DNA of 46,051 bases from Patescibacteria group bacterium (GTDB taxonomy: Bacteria > Patescibacteriota > Patescibacteriia > 2-12-FULL-60-25). Shown here piece after piece: positions 1-8,355 of this stretch. Position 1 is the first letter of the stretch. The number at the start of each line of letters is the position of its first letter. The DNA is taken from contig JAGOTP010000009.1 of NCBI GenBank assembly GCA_018061755.1, positions 1-46,051 of the forward strand, given 5' to 3'. The translations under genes and the position numbers were made by a program. The notes beneath the pieces were generated by a model. The model had not been told where the DNA came from. It did no database searches and saw only the letters and a program-made list of their open reading frames with translations.

Positions 1-2
1 AC

Positions 3-959
3 TTGTTGTTTCCGATCAAGATTGTCTCTGAACAAACGCGTTTGGCATTGACGACCGATAAAAAAGAAAAATTCCGTTTGAAAGGTGAATTCGTCAATCG
101 TCGCGTTGAAGAGATCAAGAAGATCGCCAGTACCGATGTTGAAAAGAAACCAGAGCGTTTGAAAGAGGCCACCGAAATTCTGCGTCGTGATTTGGACACA
201 GTGAAAAATCAACTTACGGATGTCTCGGGTGACAACCCGTCTGAACGTGTCGAAGTTGCCAAGATCGTTGATAAAACAAGTAGTGAAGTGGTGGCTGGTT
301 TGAAGATTGCAAAAGCATCTCTTCCTTCTGAAATTCGCCCTCAGGTAGCAGAAGTTGAGGCCGCAGCCGTGAACACATCGGTCAAAGCAGTAAATGCGAT
401 TCTCAGTGCTCAGACCGATGAAGAATCCAAAAAATTGGTGACAAAAGAAGAGTTGATCCAATCGATTAGTCAGAAGGTGGAAGGTGTGTCTGAGCACATC
501 ACGACAGCTACACAGCAGCTAGCTGATGCTGGTTTATTGTCTGCTAGTACCACAACGGCGCTTGCCTCGTCTGCAACTTCCTCTGTTTCGTTGTCTGCGA
601 ATAAGCAAAAGGATCTTACGGCAGCCACGATAAGTGCTTCCACTTCTTCAGTGGCAGACCTTATCAGCGCGCATGCTTCTTTGGCGGAAGCTCGTGAACT
701 TTTGTCTCAAGATCGCCTGAGCGAAGTGGGGGACAAGCTGATTGAGGCATCGAAGTCAGCTTCTAGTGCCGAACGAACAGCTGATACCTTGGTTCAGTCA
801 TCCACTCAAAACACATCGACGACCGCTCCGCTTGTTCCGGTAACCAATACTTCCACCTCTACTCCGGCTGCCAGTCCGACCAGCTCAACTCCACTACCTA
901 CCACTTCAACCGGCACACCCCCCATCAACACTTCCACTTCTCCAACCCAGAAAAAATAA
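3..959 (+). CDS. DUF5667-type protein, 5'-truncated
   Basis: The reading frame is already open at the left edge, so this is the C-terminal 318 residues of a longer protein and the true start lies outside the window. The first ~45 residues (LLFPIK, TRLALT, a charged stretch, then RRVEEIKK) match the pattern I recall for the DUF5667 family, exported helical proteins of unknown function common in Patescibacteria and Actinobacteria. Residues ~40-255 are predominantly helical and heptad-like with many Lys, Glu and Ala, consistent with an extended coiled coil. Residues ~262-318 are a low-complexity Thr/Ser/Pro tail ending in QKK, as in surface-exposed linkers. The gene stops with TAA and is followed by a hairpin-rich intergenic region ahead of the S-layer-type gene, so an envelope role is plausible. 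The family call is from memory and moderately sure; the function is unknown. Confidence 0.65.
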   Translation: MLFPIKIVSEQTRLALTTDKKEKFRLKGEFVNRRVEEIKKIASTDVEKKPERLKEATEILRRDLDTVKNQLTDVSGDNPSERVEVAKIVDKTSSEVVAGLKIAKASLPSEIRPQVAEVEAAAVNTSVKAVNAILSAQTDEESKKLVTKEELIQSISQKVEGVSEHITTATQQLADAGLLSASTTTALASSATSSVSLSANKQKDLTAATISASTSSVADLISAHASLAEARELLSQDRLSEVGDKLIEASKSASSAERTADTLVQSSTQNTSTTAPLVPVTNTSTSTPAASPTSSTPLPTTSTGTPPINTSTSPTQKK

Positions 960-1211
960 AACACCGATTCTCGCGCATGGGATCTGAAGCCAGATCCCCA
1001 TCCGCTTCGCTCGAGTCTCGAAAGAGGCAGATCGAAGCGGGTGCAGGGCTCAACCCTCAACCCGGCCTGTCACCTTTCATCCATACGCGTGGTTCATAAA
1101 GGTCGATCTCTGACGTCCGTCAGAGGCTCCACGCCCCTTACTCAGATATTTCTTTTACCGGTTCTTTCTTTATCCAAAGAAAATCCGGTCTCTCGAAGAC
1201 CTACAGGTCAT
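960..1211 (+). promoter_or_regulatory. hairpin-rich intergenic region / probable structured 5' leader of the S-layer-type gene
   Basis: No convincing gene lies here; a start at 1041 would add 57 residues before a clean signal peptide. Several inverted repeats are visible: an 8-bp perfect stem 979-986/991-998 with loop AAGC; an 8-bp stem 1002-1009/1033-1040; a stem 1038-1042/1060-1064 containing AGGG/CCCT at 1045-1057, which overlaps and so competes with the previous one; an 8-bp near-palindrome 1108-1115/1118-1125; a weaker ACCGG/CCGGT pairing across ~1157-1190; and a GACC/GGTC hairpin at 1198-1209 that covers the only purine-rich stretch before the start codon at 1212. The first hairpin has no T-tract, so it is not a typical intrinsic terminator. 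I found no convincing -35/-10 pair. A structured leader for a highly expressed mRNA is the simplest reading. Confidence 0.45.
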
Positions 1212-4200
1212 ATGAGTCTTGCAAAAAGAATCCTCTCGAGCTTCGTCTCGTTGACGACGGTTCTCTCGACGGTTGGTACTGGTATGCTTGCGTTGCCAAA
1301 CGGCGCGTCTGCTGCCACGCTCGCCTCGGGTGACCTCATCAAAGCATCCGGTCCAACGGTGTATTACTACGCCTCGGATGCACGTCGCTATGTGTTCCCA
1401 AATGAAACCACGTTCTTTTCGTGGTTCCCAGACTTCTCGTCCGTTAAGACCATTACGGATGCAGAATTGGCTGCTATTTCACTCGGTGGAAACCTGACAA
1501 TCCGTCCAGGTACCAAGTTGGTTAAGATCACGACAGACCCTAAGGTCTACGCGGTCGCTCCAGGCGGTTTGCTTCGCTGGGTTGAATCTGAATCAATTGC
1601 TACTTCGCTTTACGGCTCAGCTTGGGCCCGCCGCGTTGTTGACGTTGCAGATTCCTACTTCACGAACTACGCTACTGGTCCTTCTCTCTCCACGGCTGTT
1701 CACCCAGACGGTACGCTCATCTCGTACGCTGGTGACTCAGCTCGTTACGTTGTCATGGGTGGCATGAAGCGCAAGTTCAACCCAGACTCAGCTTTTGCTG
1801 CGAACTGGTACAACGCTGCGAACGTGATCCAAACAACGATCATGTATCCAAACGGCAGTGACGTGACTGGCCGCGAGGCTATGATGGCTGACGCGATTTA
1901 TCGCACCGGCGTCGTAACCCCAGTTGCTGGTAACCTCATGGTTGCTTTGGCTTCTGACACACCAGCTCGTGCCACGTTGCCTCAGGGCAGCTCCGGCAGC
2001 CAGCTCGCGAAGTTCAACTTCACGGCCGGTTCCGCTAACGTTCGCGTCACGGGTCTCCGCGTTCACCGCGTAGGCGTTGGTGCTACGTCTGATTTCTTGA
2101 ACGTCTACTTGTACGACACGAACGGCACGCGTCTCACGACCGGCCGCACGATTAACTCTGTTACCCAGACGGTTGATTTCAACGGTCTTAACTGGACAGT
2201 TCCAGCGGGTCAGACTTGGTCGCTCGTCGTTGTTGGTGACGTCAAGGGTTCCATCACTTCTGGTGGTGAACACACCTTCGAACTTATGGACGCCGCTTCC
2301 GTCATTGTCGCCGCCTCTACGACGGCTACGATCGGTGGCTCGTTCCCAGTTCGTGGAAACTCCTTTGTGATCGGTACCACGAGCGCTGCTCGCTTGGACG
2401 TTCAGAAGGGTACTCAGCCATCCAACCCAAACGTTGGTGCGCTCCAGGCCGAAATTTCCAACTTCAAGCTCACGGCTAACACGAACGATGTCCGCATCCG
2501 CCGTGTAACCTTGTACCAAGGTGGAAACACGCCAAATACGGATCTCCGCAACTTCAAGTTGTACCAAGGCTCGACGCTTGTCGCCGAAGCCGCTGGTGTG
2601 AGCTCCAACAACCAAATTGTTCTTAACTTCACGGGTGAAGGCTACGACATTCCAAACGGAGTGACGCGCGTTTTCTCCTTGAAGGCTGATGTTAGCGGAC
2701 GTTCCACTAACACGATCAAGACCTACCTCGAATACTCATCAGACATCATGGCCATCGACCGTGTCTACGGATCCGGTGTGCTCGTCTGTAACGGTACTTC
2801 GACGAGTGGTTGTACCTCAAGCAATGGTTCATTCGACGGATCCGGTTCCAACCACATCACGCTTACCACCCAAGGTGGTCAGTTGACGGTTGCCTACAAC
2901 GGTCCTGGTACATCGAACGTTGCCAAGGGTCAGAACAACGTTGTGTTCATGCGCTTCGCTTTGAGCTCCCAGAGCTCGAACCTCGAAGTTCGTAACCTTC
3001 GTTTGGCTGTTGGTTCGACGAACGGTGGTCTCGTAGCTACGGGTACGTCCAGCTACACGGATTACATCCGCAACGTCCGCGTGCGTGACATGTCGAACGG
3101 TCAGGTTCTCCAGGGCCCAACGTCCGCCTCCGGTGGTACATTGGATCAGGCGAGCTCCCCAACGACGTCCACGTTCCTCTTCAACAACTCCATCTACTTG
3201 AACGCTGGTCAGACGCGTAACTTCGAAGTTCTTGTTGACTTGTACAACACGGACAACACCGATTTCATCGGTAAGAAGTACCGCGCTAGTTTGAACGCGT
3301 TCCAGTCAGGTGACGTTCGCGTCATTGACACGAACGAACAGGTTGCTTTGACGGACATCGTGCCAAACGCAGTCATTCCAGGTAATGAAATGACGGTGCA
3401 GGCCGGAAGTCTCACGGTTGCTCTCTCGGGTAGCCCAGCTTCCAGCAGCGTTGTGAAGCGCCAGGCAGATATCCCATCTCTTGGTGTGAACTTCACAGCT
3501 GGTGGTCAGAGTGACGCCTTGGTTACTGCTCTTACCTTGCTTGGTACGGGTGATATCTCAGGCACGTGGGGCGTGACGAACTTCGTCAACGTTATCTCGG
3601 CTTGTTCGCTCTACAACGGTACGACCCAACTTGGTCAGTCCCGTGTTCCAGATTCGAACGGTGTCATGAGCTTCACCAACCTTAACTGGACGGTTGCTCG
3701 TGGTACGACAGGTATGCTCTCGGTTAAGTGTACGGCTGACTCAGTCATTACGGATAGCAGCGACCGCTTCGCGGTTGGTATTTCTTCCGTGTCGGCTCAA
3801 GATCAGGACTCCAACACGGTTACCGTGACGGCTACTCCTGCTAGCAACAACGTAAGCGGTTCCAACACGCCTTCCACTGTCATCATGACGGTTCAGAGTG
3901 CTGGTACGGTTTCGTTGAACGCTGACAACATGCCACAGTCGACCATCTTGGTCGCTGGTAAGGCTGGTATCCCTAACGATACCTGGCATCGTCTCGCTCA
4001 GTACCGTGTTACGGCGCAGTACGAAGACATGTCGATCGACCGCGTGATGGCAACATCCTCTGGTCTTGGTCTCATGTATCGCGAAGTCGGTGTGGCGGTG
4101 AACGGTGCGGTGCGTGGAACGGCAAGCTTCTCGGGCGGCGCAAGCACGTCCAAGGATATCTTCCTGACCAGCCCAATCGTTGTGCCTAAGGATGGTAGCG

Positions 4201-5129
4201 TTGTTATCCAACTCATGGCGAAGTTGAACCCAATTGTGGCCAGCTCCTCCGTGTTGACGGGTGCAAATGCTGCTCGTTCCGGTCAGATCGTTCGTCTCGG
4301 TATCGCTTCGAACAACGTCACTGATCTAGAGTATGACTCCAGCTACGCAACGAAATTCAACGTTCGCGTAACGGGTCAGGCTTCTGGTGAACGTGTCTAC
4401 ATCGCGACCACGACGGCTACGATCTTGAACCAGGGTCTCTTCGGAAACTCCTTCGTTGTTCGTGCCACCAAGCCAACGGTTAGCCGTGTGGCCTTGACCT
4501 CGACCAACTTGGTTCCAGGTAGCTCCGCTGAGTTGTATCGCTTCAATGTACAGGCTGATTCCATGGGTCCTGTGGCTGTGAAGAAAGTGACGTTCCGCGT
4601 CGCTGCCAACACTTCCACGAGCCAGGTCAGCACGTTCTCTCTCACGAACTTCAAGGTTTTGAAGGGAACGCTCCAGATGAATACGAACGACTACAACGTC
4701 GTGAACGCATACACTGGTGTCTCGTTGAAGAATGCAACATTGCAGGCTCCTACGACGACTTACGTTGTGGTCTCCTTCACGGATCCACAGGTAATCGACG
4801 CTAACACGAGCCAGCAGTTCGCTTTGAAGGCTGACGTGAACAACTCGGTGTCTGGTGACATCGTGAGCACGGCCTTCGCTACTCAATCCGACAGCGCGGT
4901 CTACACGGGCTACCTCACGGTTGCCACGACCACGTTGGCTGGTACGGGTGTCAACCTCACGGGTCCAAACTTGGCCGAGAGTGTTGATGGCACTGGTATT
5001 GCTGCTGGTACCTTCGTCTGGTCGGATGTTTCCGACTCAGCTGGTGGTACGGCTACTTCCGGTGACTGGACGGACGACTTGTTCTTGCAGGACCTCACCG
5101 ACTCTCAGTCAGTGAGCCGCAACAGCTAG
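1212..5129 (+). CDS. putative S-layer / major secreted cell-surface protein
   Basis: A secreted protein of 1305 residues. The ATG at 1212 is preferred because it begins a textbook signal peptide: Lys5-Arg6, a hydrophobic core, and an ASA cleavage site after about residue 34. The mature N-terminus has a tyrosine-rich unit (VYYYASDARRYVFPN, then TFFSWF, residues ~48-72) with a shorter echo later (SARYVVMGG), a combination I recall from CPR S-layer-type proteins. The middle ~1000 residues are Ser/Thr/Gly/Asn/Val-rich beta-type sequence with few cysteines, suggesting tandem Ig-like domains. Near residue 1267 comes FVWSDVSDSA and then TSGDWT, a C-terminal signature I associate with the same group. 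Codon choice is strongly biased (Asn mostly AAC, Phe mostly TTC, Gly mostly GGT), unlike the flanking genes, which fits very high expression. A strong terminator follows. It is monocistronic and sits directly before the glycan locus, so it is a natural acceptor for glycosylation. S-layer identity is inferred. Confidence 0.75.
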   Translation: MSLAKRILSSFVSLTTVLSTVGTGMLALPNGASAATLASGDLIKASGPTVYYYASDARRYVFPNETTFFSWFPDFSSVKTITDAELAAISLGGNLTIRPGTKLVKITTDPKVYAVAPGGLLRWVESESIATSLYGSAWARRVVDVADSYFTNYATGPSLSTAVHPDGTLISYAGDSARYVVMGGMKRKFNPDSAFAANWYNAANVIQTTIMYPNGSDVTGREAMMADAIYRTGVVTPVAGNLMVALASDTPARATLPQGSSGSQLAKFNFTAGSANVRVTGLRVHRVGVGATSDFLNVYLYDTNGTRLTTGRTINSVTQTVDFNGLNWTVPAGQTWSLVVVGDVKGSITSGGEHTFELMDAASVIVAASTTATIGGSFPVRGNSFVIGTTSAARLDVQKGTQPSNPNVGALQAEISNFKLTANTNDVRIRRVTLYQGGNTPNTDLRNFKLYQGSTLVAEAAGVSSNNQIVLNFTGEGYDIPNGVTRVFSLKADVSGRSTNTIKTYLEYSSDIMAIDRVYGSGVLVCNGTSTSGCTSSNGSFDGSGSNHITLTTQGGQLTVAYNGPGTSNVAKGQNNVVFMRFALSSQSSNLEVRNLRLAVGSTNGGLVATGTSSYTDYIRNVRVRDMSNGQVLQGPTSASGGTLDQASSPTTSTFLFNNSIYLNAGQTRNFEVLVDLYNTDNTDFIGKKYRASLNAFQSGDVRVIDTNEQVALTDIVPNAVIPGNEMTVQAGSLTVALSGSPASSSVVKRQADIPSLGVNFTAGGQSDALVTALTLLGTGDISGTWGVTNFVNVISACSLYNGTTQLGQSRVPDSNGVMSFTNLNWTVARGTTGMLSVKCTADSVITDSSDRFAVGISSVSAQDQDSNTVTVTATPASNNVSGSNTPSTVIMTVQSAGTVSLNADNMPQSTILVAGKAGIPNDTWHRLAQYRVTAQYEDMSIDRVMATSSGLGLMYREVGVAVNGAVRGTASFSGGASTSKDIFLTSPIVVPKDGSVVIQLMAKLNPIVASSSVLTGANAARSGQIVRLGIASNNVTDLEYDSSYATKFNVRVTGQASGERVYIATTTATILNQGLFGNSFVVRATKPTVSRVALTSTNLVPGSSAELYRFNVQADSMGPVAVKKVTFRVAANTSTSQVSTFSLTNFKVLKGTLQMNTNDYNVVNAYTGVSLKNATLQAPTTTYVVVSFTDPQVIDANTSQQFALKADVNNSVSGDIVSTAFATQSDSAVYTGYLTVATTTLAGTGVNLTGPNLAESVDGTGIAAGTFVWSDVSDSAGGTATSGDWTDDLFLQDLTDSQSVSRNS

Positions 5130-5148
5130 TTCGTCTCTTTCCGCAAGG

Positions 5149-5185
5149 AAAACACAAACTCCCCTTCGGGGGAGTTTGTGTTTTT
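5149..5185 (+). terminator. strong Rho-independent terminator of the S-layer-type gene
   Basis: A 16-bp perfect stem (5149-5164 with 5169-5184) closed by a TTCG tetraloop, with CCCC/GGGG at the tip and the T-run TTTTT forming the 3' side of the base. It begins 19 nt after the stop codon, which makes assignment to the upstream gene secure. The complementary A-run means it could also act on the minus strand. Confidence 0.95.
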
Positions 5186-5241
5186 CCGATCGGGGCTGGG
5201 TTGTCGGACGCCCGTCTCCTGTGTTACCGTTTGCCCTAACT

Positions 5242-7557
5242 ATGAACAGAAAAACGATCGTTTTTTGGCTGCGAGCCGTCGCCTTGCTCGGTGTTTACGG
5301 AGGATTGCTCATGCCGCTCGTCTTTATTCCGGTCGTGATCTTTCCTTTCGTCTTCTCGAAACTGATTTTCTTGCAGATTTTGATTGGTCTGACCTTTCCG
5401 GCTTACGTTATTTTGGCTTGGATGGAGCCAAGTGTTCGACCTCATAAACACGCCTTGTTGGGTGCGATAGGGTTTTACTTACTCGCTATCGGTTTTTCTT
5501 CGCTGTTTGGTGTTGATCCAGCTCGTTCTTGGTGGGGGAACCAGGAACGTATGAACGGGCTGTTTACCTTGCTGCACTTTTTTGCGTGGTTACTCATGGC
5601 GACGGGTTTGGTCAAGACTTGGTCTCAGTGGCGCCGCTTGTTGAACTTTGAATTGGCCCTTTCGGTCATCATGGCCTGCGTCAGCATGCTGCAGATCCCA
5701 TTCCCGCAGCTTCTTCTCTTCCCGGTTGGGCCACGTATTGGAGGATTGCTTGACAATCCTATTTACATGGCGGCTTATCAGATGTTCAACCTGTTCTTTG
5801 CGCTCTGGTTGCTGACGAAATCACCTTCCAAAACTACAAAAGGTATCTACGCCTGTGTCATGCTGTTTCAGCTGATTGCTTTCTTCTTGACGCAGTCACG
5901 TGGTGCTTTGGTCGGATTGGCGGCGGGTCTTATAACGGTTGGAATCGTGGTTGGATTGACCGTCAAAGATCGGGGTATCAAACGAAAAGTGGTTGCAAGC
6001 GTAGCGACGGTCTTTGTGGCCTATGGAATTCTGTTTGCCTTCCGTAATACGGAAACTATCAAGAACTCTCCGTTTGCCCGCGTAACATCTGGTTTGACGG
6101 TGATTTCTGAACCACGTTTGATCGCTTGGCGCATCGCTTGGGAAGGGTTCAAAGAGCGTCCACTCGTCGGATGGGGATTCGATAGTTTCCACATCCTGTT
6201 TAACTTGAAGTATAATCCAGCTTCGTTGCGCTATAGTCAGTACGAAACCTGGTTTGATCGTTCGCACAACACCATTATGGATGTGCTGGCGATGACGGGC
6301 TTAGTCGGCTTGGTTGGATTCACACTGGTCTATGTGGCGCTCTTCTGGTCGCTCCATCGTGCGTACCGAGAGCAGCGTTTGGATTCGATTTCGTTTGCCT
6401 TTTTGACCGGGTTGCCAGTGGCCTATTTCGTCCAAAATATCTTCGTGTTCGATCATCCGGCAGCCTTCACCATGAGTTACCTCTTGTTTGCCTTGGTGAT
6501 CGGCGTTTCTTCACATGGATTCCATGTGCCCGGTATGGAGCCAAAAGAGACCGCGCCAGTGGTCCATGGCCAGCCAAAAACCTTTCCTACGATTTCGTTC
6601 GTTGTCTTGCAGTTACTTGCGTTGGCCGTGGTTTGGCGCTACTCGGTGCTGCCGTTCCAGGCTTCACAGCTTATGATTCAGGCGAACGGGATATTCCAGT
6701 TCCGACCAATTCGTTATGAGGTGGCTTTGGAATTGCTTAAGCAGGCGCATGCGATCCCAACGCCTTATCTTGATGAGCAGGCCTATTTGATCTCGAAGAA
6801 TTTGACCGAGTTAGCGCAGGATTCAGGTCTGCGTACTTCACCGAAGCGTGATGAGTTGATTGGGCTCGCTAAGAGCATTATCCAACAGGAATTGGCGCGT
6901 CATCCTCGTTCAACCAACATGCTGTTTTTGACGGCCCGCTTTTATCAGGAAATTTCTGTTCTGAATCCAGCGGATGTGCAGGTCGCGGCTGATCTGTATG
7001 ATCGTGCGGTCAAGACAAGTCCTCGTCGTCAACAACTCTTCTTTGCTCTAGCAGACTTCAACTATCGTCAGAACAAACCAGATGAGGCCTTGAAATATGA
7101 GCGTATGGCCATGGAGCAAGATCCAGAGCTTGGTCAGGGACATTTGGCCTATGGTATCTCTTTGCTCTTCCGCAAGCGTGATGAAGTGAACGGACCGAAA
7201 GAAATCCTTTTGTCTCAGACGACGGCTTTCCCCTATAACATTGGCGTTCGTGAGTTTCCAGCGGTGGCTGAGGCGGCCTTTCTTGTGAAGGATAAGTCAG
7301 CTTTGCAGCTCTTGATCGAGCGCTATTCTGCTCTTGGAACGACCAACACGGAAACTCGATTGTATGGAGATTTTGCTAAGCGTTTGGTTGCGAATGGGTA
7401 CACAGATCTGGAACAACTTCTCTATCGTTCTCTGCCGGTCGAAATTGTAAGTCAGGTTCGTCAGTATGTAGCCAGTCCGGTCGTGGGAGCGGATGGAATT
7501 GAGGCTGAGACGATTCCGGTTGAGGCGACGGGGAGTGTCGCGACTGCAGCTCGTTAA
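5242..7557 (+). CDS. O-antigen ligase/polymerase-family membrane protein with C-terminal TPR region
   Basis: A 771-residue polytopic protein. The start at ATG 5242 gives a charged MNRK end followed at once by the first membrane segment; an upstream frame extension to 5176 runs into the terminator and is rejected. Residues ~10-430 contain about a dozen hydrophobic segments. The Wzy_C-type core is visible: SRGALVGLAAG near residue 217, a large extracytoplasmic loop with RPLVGWGFDSF near 305, and SHNTIMDVLAMTG near 341. Residues ~475-771 are soluble and helical with at least one clear TPR (LYDRAVKTSPRR, then PDEALKYERMAMEQDP, ~580-640). The family joins or polymerises undecaprenyl-linked glycans, or transfers glycans to proteins. 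With no LPS genes around and an S-layer gene just upstream, protein O-glycosylation or cell-wall attachment is as likely as polymerisation. Promoter evidence is weak (TTGTCG at 5201, 17-nt spacer, poor -10). Confidence 0.8.
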   Translation: MNRKTIVFWLRAVALLGVYGGLLMPLVFIPVVIFPFVFSKLIFLQILIGLTFPAYVILAWMEPSVRPHKHALLGAIGFYLLAIGFSSLFGVDPARSWWGNQERMNGLFTLLHFFAWLLMATGLVKTWSQWRRLLNFELALSVIMACVSMLQIPFPQLLLFPVGPRIGGLLDNPIYMAAYQMFNLFFALWLLTKSPSKTTKGIYACVMLFQLIAFFLTQSRGALVGLAAGLITVGIVVGLTVKDRGIKRKVVASVATVFVAYGILFAFRNTETIKNSPFARVTSGLTVISEPRLIAWRIAWEGFKERPLVGWGFDSFHILFNLKYNPASLRYSQYETWFDRSHNTIMDVLAMTGLVGLVGFTLVYVALFWSLHRAYREQRLDSISFAFLTGLPVAYFVQNIFVFDHPAAFTMSYLLFALVIGVSSHGFHVPGMEPKETAPVVHGQPKTFPTISFVVLQLLALAVVWRYSVLPFQASQLMIQANGIFQFRPIRYEVALELLKQAHAIPTPYLDEQAYLISKNLTELAQDSGLRTSPKRDELIGLAKSIIQQELARHPRSTNMLFLTARFYQEISVLNPADVQVAADLYDRAVKTSPRRQQLFFALADFNYRQNKPDEALKYERMAMEQDPELGQGHLAYGISLLFRKRDEVNGPKEILLSQTTAFPYNIGVREFPAVAEAAFLVKDKSALQLLIERYSALGTTNTETRLYGDFAKRLVANGYTDLEQLLYRSLPVEIVSQVRQYVASPVVGADGIEAETIPVEATGSVATAAR

Positions 7558-7588
7558 TCGTAGATGCTAGCTTCATCTCACTCTCTTT

Positions 7589-8335
7589 ATGGAACAAGTG
7601 GCTAAGTCTGGAAACCATGCACTGTACGAAACGGACGATGTCGTAAACAAATATGCGACAGTCAGCGCCCGCGTGCGTTTCTTGAATAACGCCGAACATG
7701 ATTTTGTCAGCCGCTATCAAGTCACATCGAAGCGTGTCTTGGTTTTGGGGAGTGGTGCGGGACGTGTGCCGGCCAACCTGTTCTTGTTGAACAATGATAT
7801 TACAGCGGTTGAATACTCTGAGAAATTGCATACGTATGCCCTGAAGCAATTTGGGGAACGTTTGCACGGTCTGCAGTTTTTTCATGGCAACGCGGAGCAT
7901 CTAGAGTTCCTCGAAGACGCGAGCTTTGACGTGGTATTTTTTCCGATGAATGGATTGGATTATAATGTTCCCATCGAAACGCGTGAAGCGGTGCTGAAAG
8001 AAATCTCGAAGAAACTGAAACCGGATGGGATTTTGGCTTTTACTTCGCACAACACGCAGGGATATTTGTCCTATAAGGCGCCCAAAAAGCGCTTTCCGCT
8101 GCTCAAAAAAGACTTCATCATCGAAGAGGAAAACGTAGTTGGTGGAGGAGTGATTTTTAAGGGGAAACCGTCGTTTGTGATACGCCAAGCGGAGCGAGCG
8201 GCTGGGGTAAAGTATATTGGTTTTACGGCCGATGCGCGTAATTGGTTTGAACGAAAGGCGGCTCGTCGTTTGAAGTTGGCTCAGTTTGTTTTTCCGTATT
8301 TGTTGTACGTGTTTCGAAAGGCAAAAGCCGTCTAA
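7589..8335 (+). CDS. class I SAM-dependent methyltransferase
   Basis: A 248-residue soluble protein starting at ATG 7589, 31 nt after the ligase-type gene and probably cotranscribed with it. The Rossmann motif I is VLVLGSGAGRVPANL near residue 50; an acidic residue at the end of the next strand (AVEYS) should contact the ribose of S-adenosylmethionine; the post-II region is SFDVVFFPMNGLDY near 110, followed by LKPDGILAFTSHN. The motif-I Asp/Glu of the usual VLDLG is replaced by VLVLG, a mild deviation. The C-terminal ~80 residues are basic and may bind the acceptor. Context makes a sugar or glycolipid methylation the best guess, but the substrate cannot be read from the sequence. Confidence 0.8.
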   Translation: MEQVAKSGNHALYETDDVVNKYATVSARVRFLNNAEHDFVSRYQVTSKRVLVLGSGAGRVPANLFLLNNDITAVEYSEKLHTYALKQFGERLHGLQFFHGNAEHLEFLEDASFDVVFFPMNGLDYNVPIETREAVLKEISKKLKPDGILAFTSHNTQGYLSYKAPKKRFPLLKKDFIIEEENVVGGGVIFKGKPSFVIRQAERAAGVKYIGFTADARNWFERKAARRLKLAQFVFPYLLYVFRKAKAV

Positions 8336-8337
8336 GC

Positions 8338-8355
8338 AAAAAAAGCTCAGGAGCT
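8338..8355 (-). terminator. short terminator overlapping the stop of the minus-strand glycosyltransferase gene
   Basis: On the minus strand AGCT-CCTG-AGCT (8355-8344) is followed by a run of seven T (8344-8338). The hairpin overlaps the TGA stop codon at 8347-8349 of the gene it would terminate. The stem is only 4-5 bp, so efficiency is uncertain; the long T-run is the better half of the evidence. Confidence 0.4.

Noticed and set aside
1041-1211. Extended N-terminus of the S-layer-type protein
   Set aside because: The extra 57 residues lie in the hairpin-rich region and would bury the signal peptide.
1788-2615. 275-residue open frame antisense to the S-layer-type gene
   Set aside because: It arises from the biased codons of the real gene on the plus strand; no signal peptide, no start context and no recognisable domain.
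4326-4886. 186-residue frame antisense to the S-layer-type gene
   Set aside because: Same cause; composition is that of a shadow frame (Arg, Val, His-rich) with no support from spacing or promoters.
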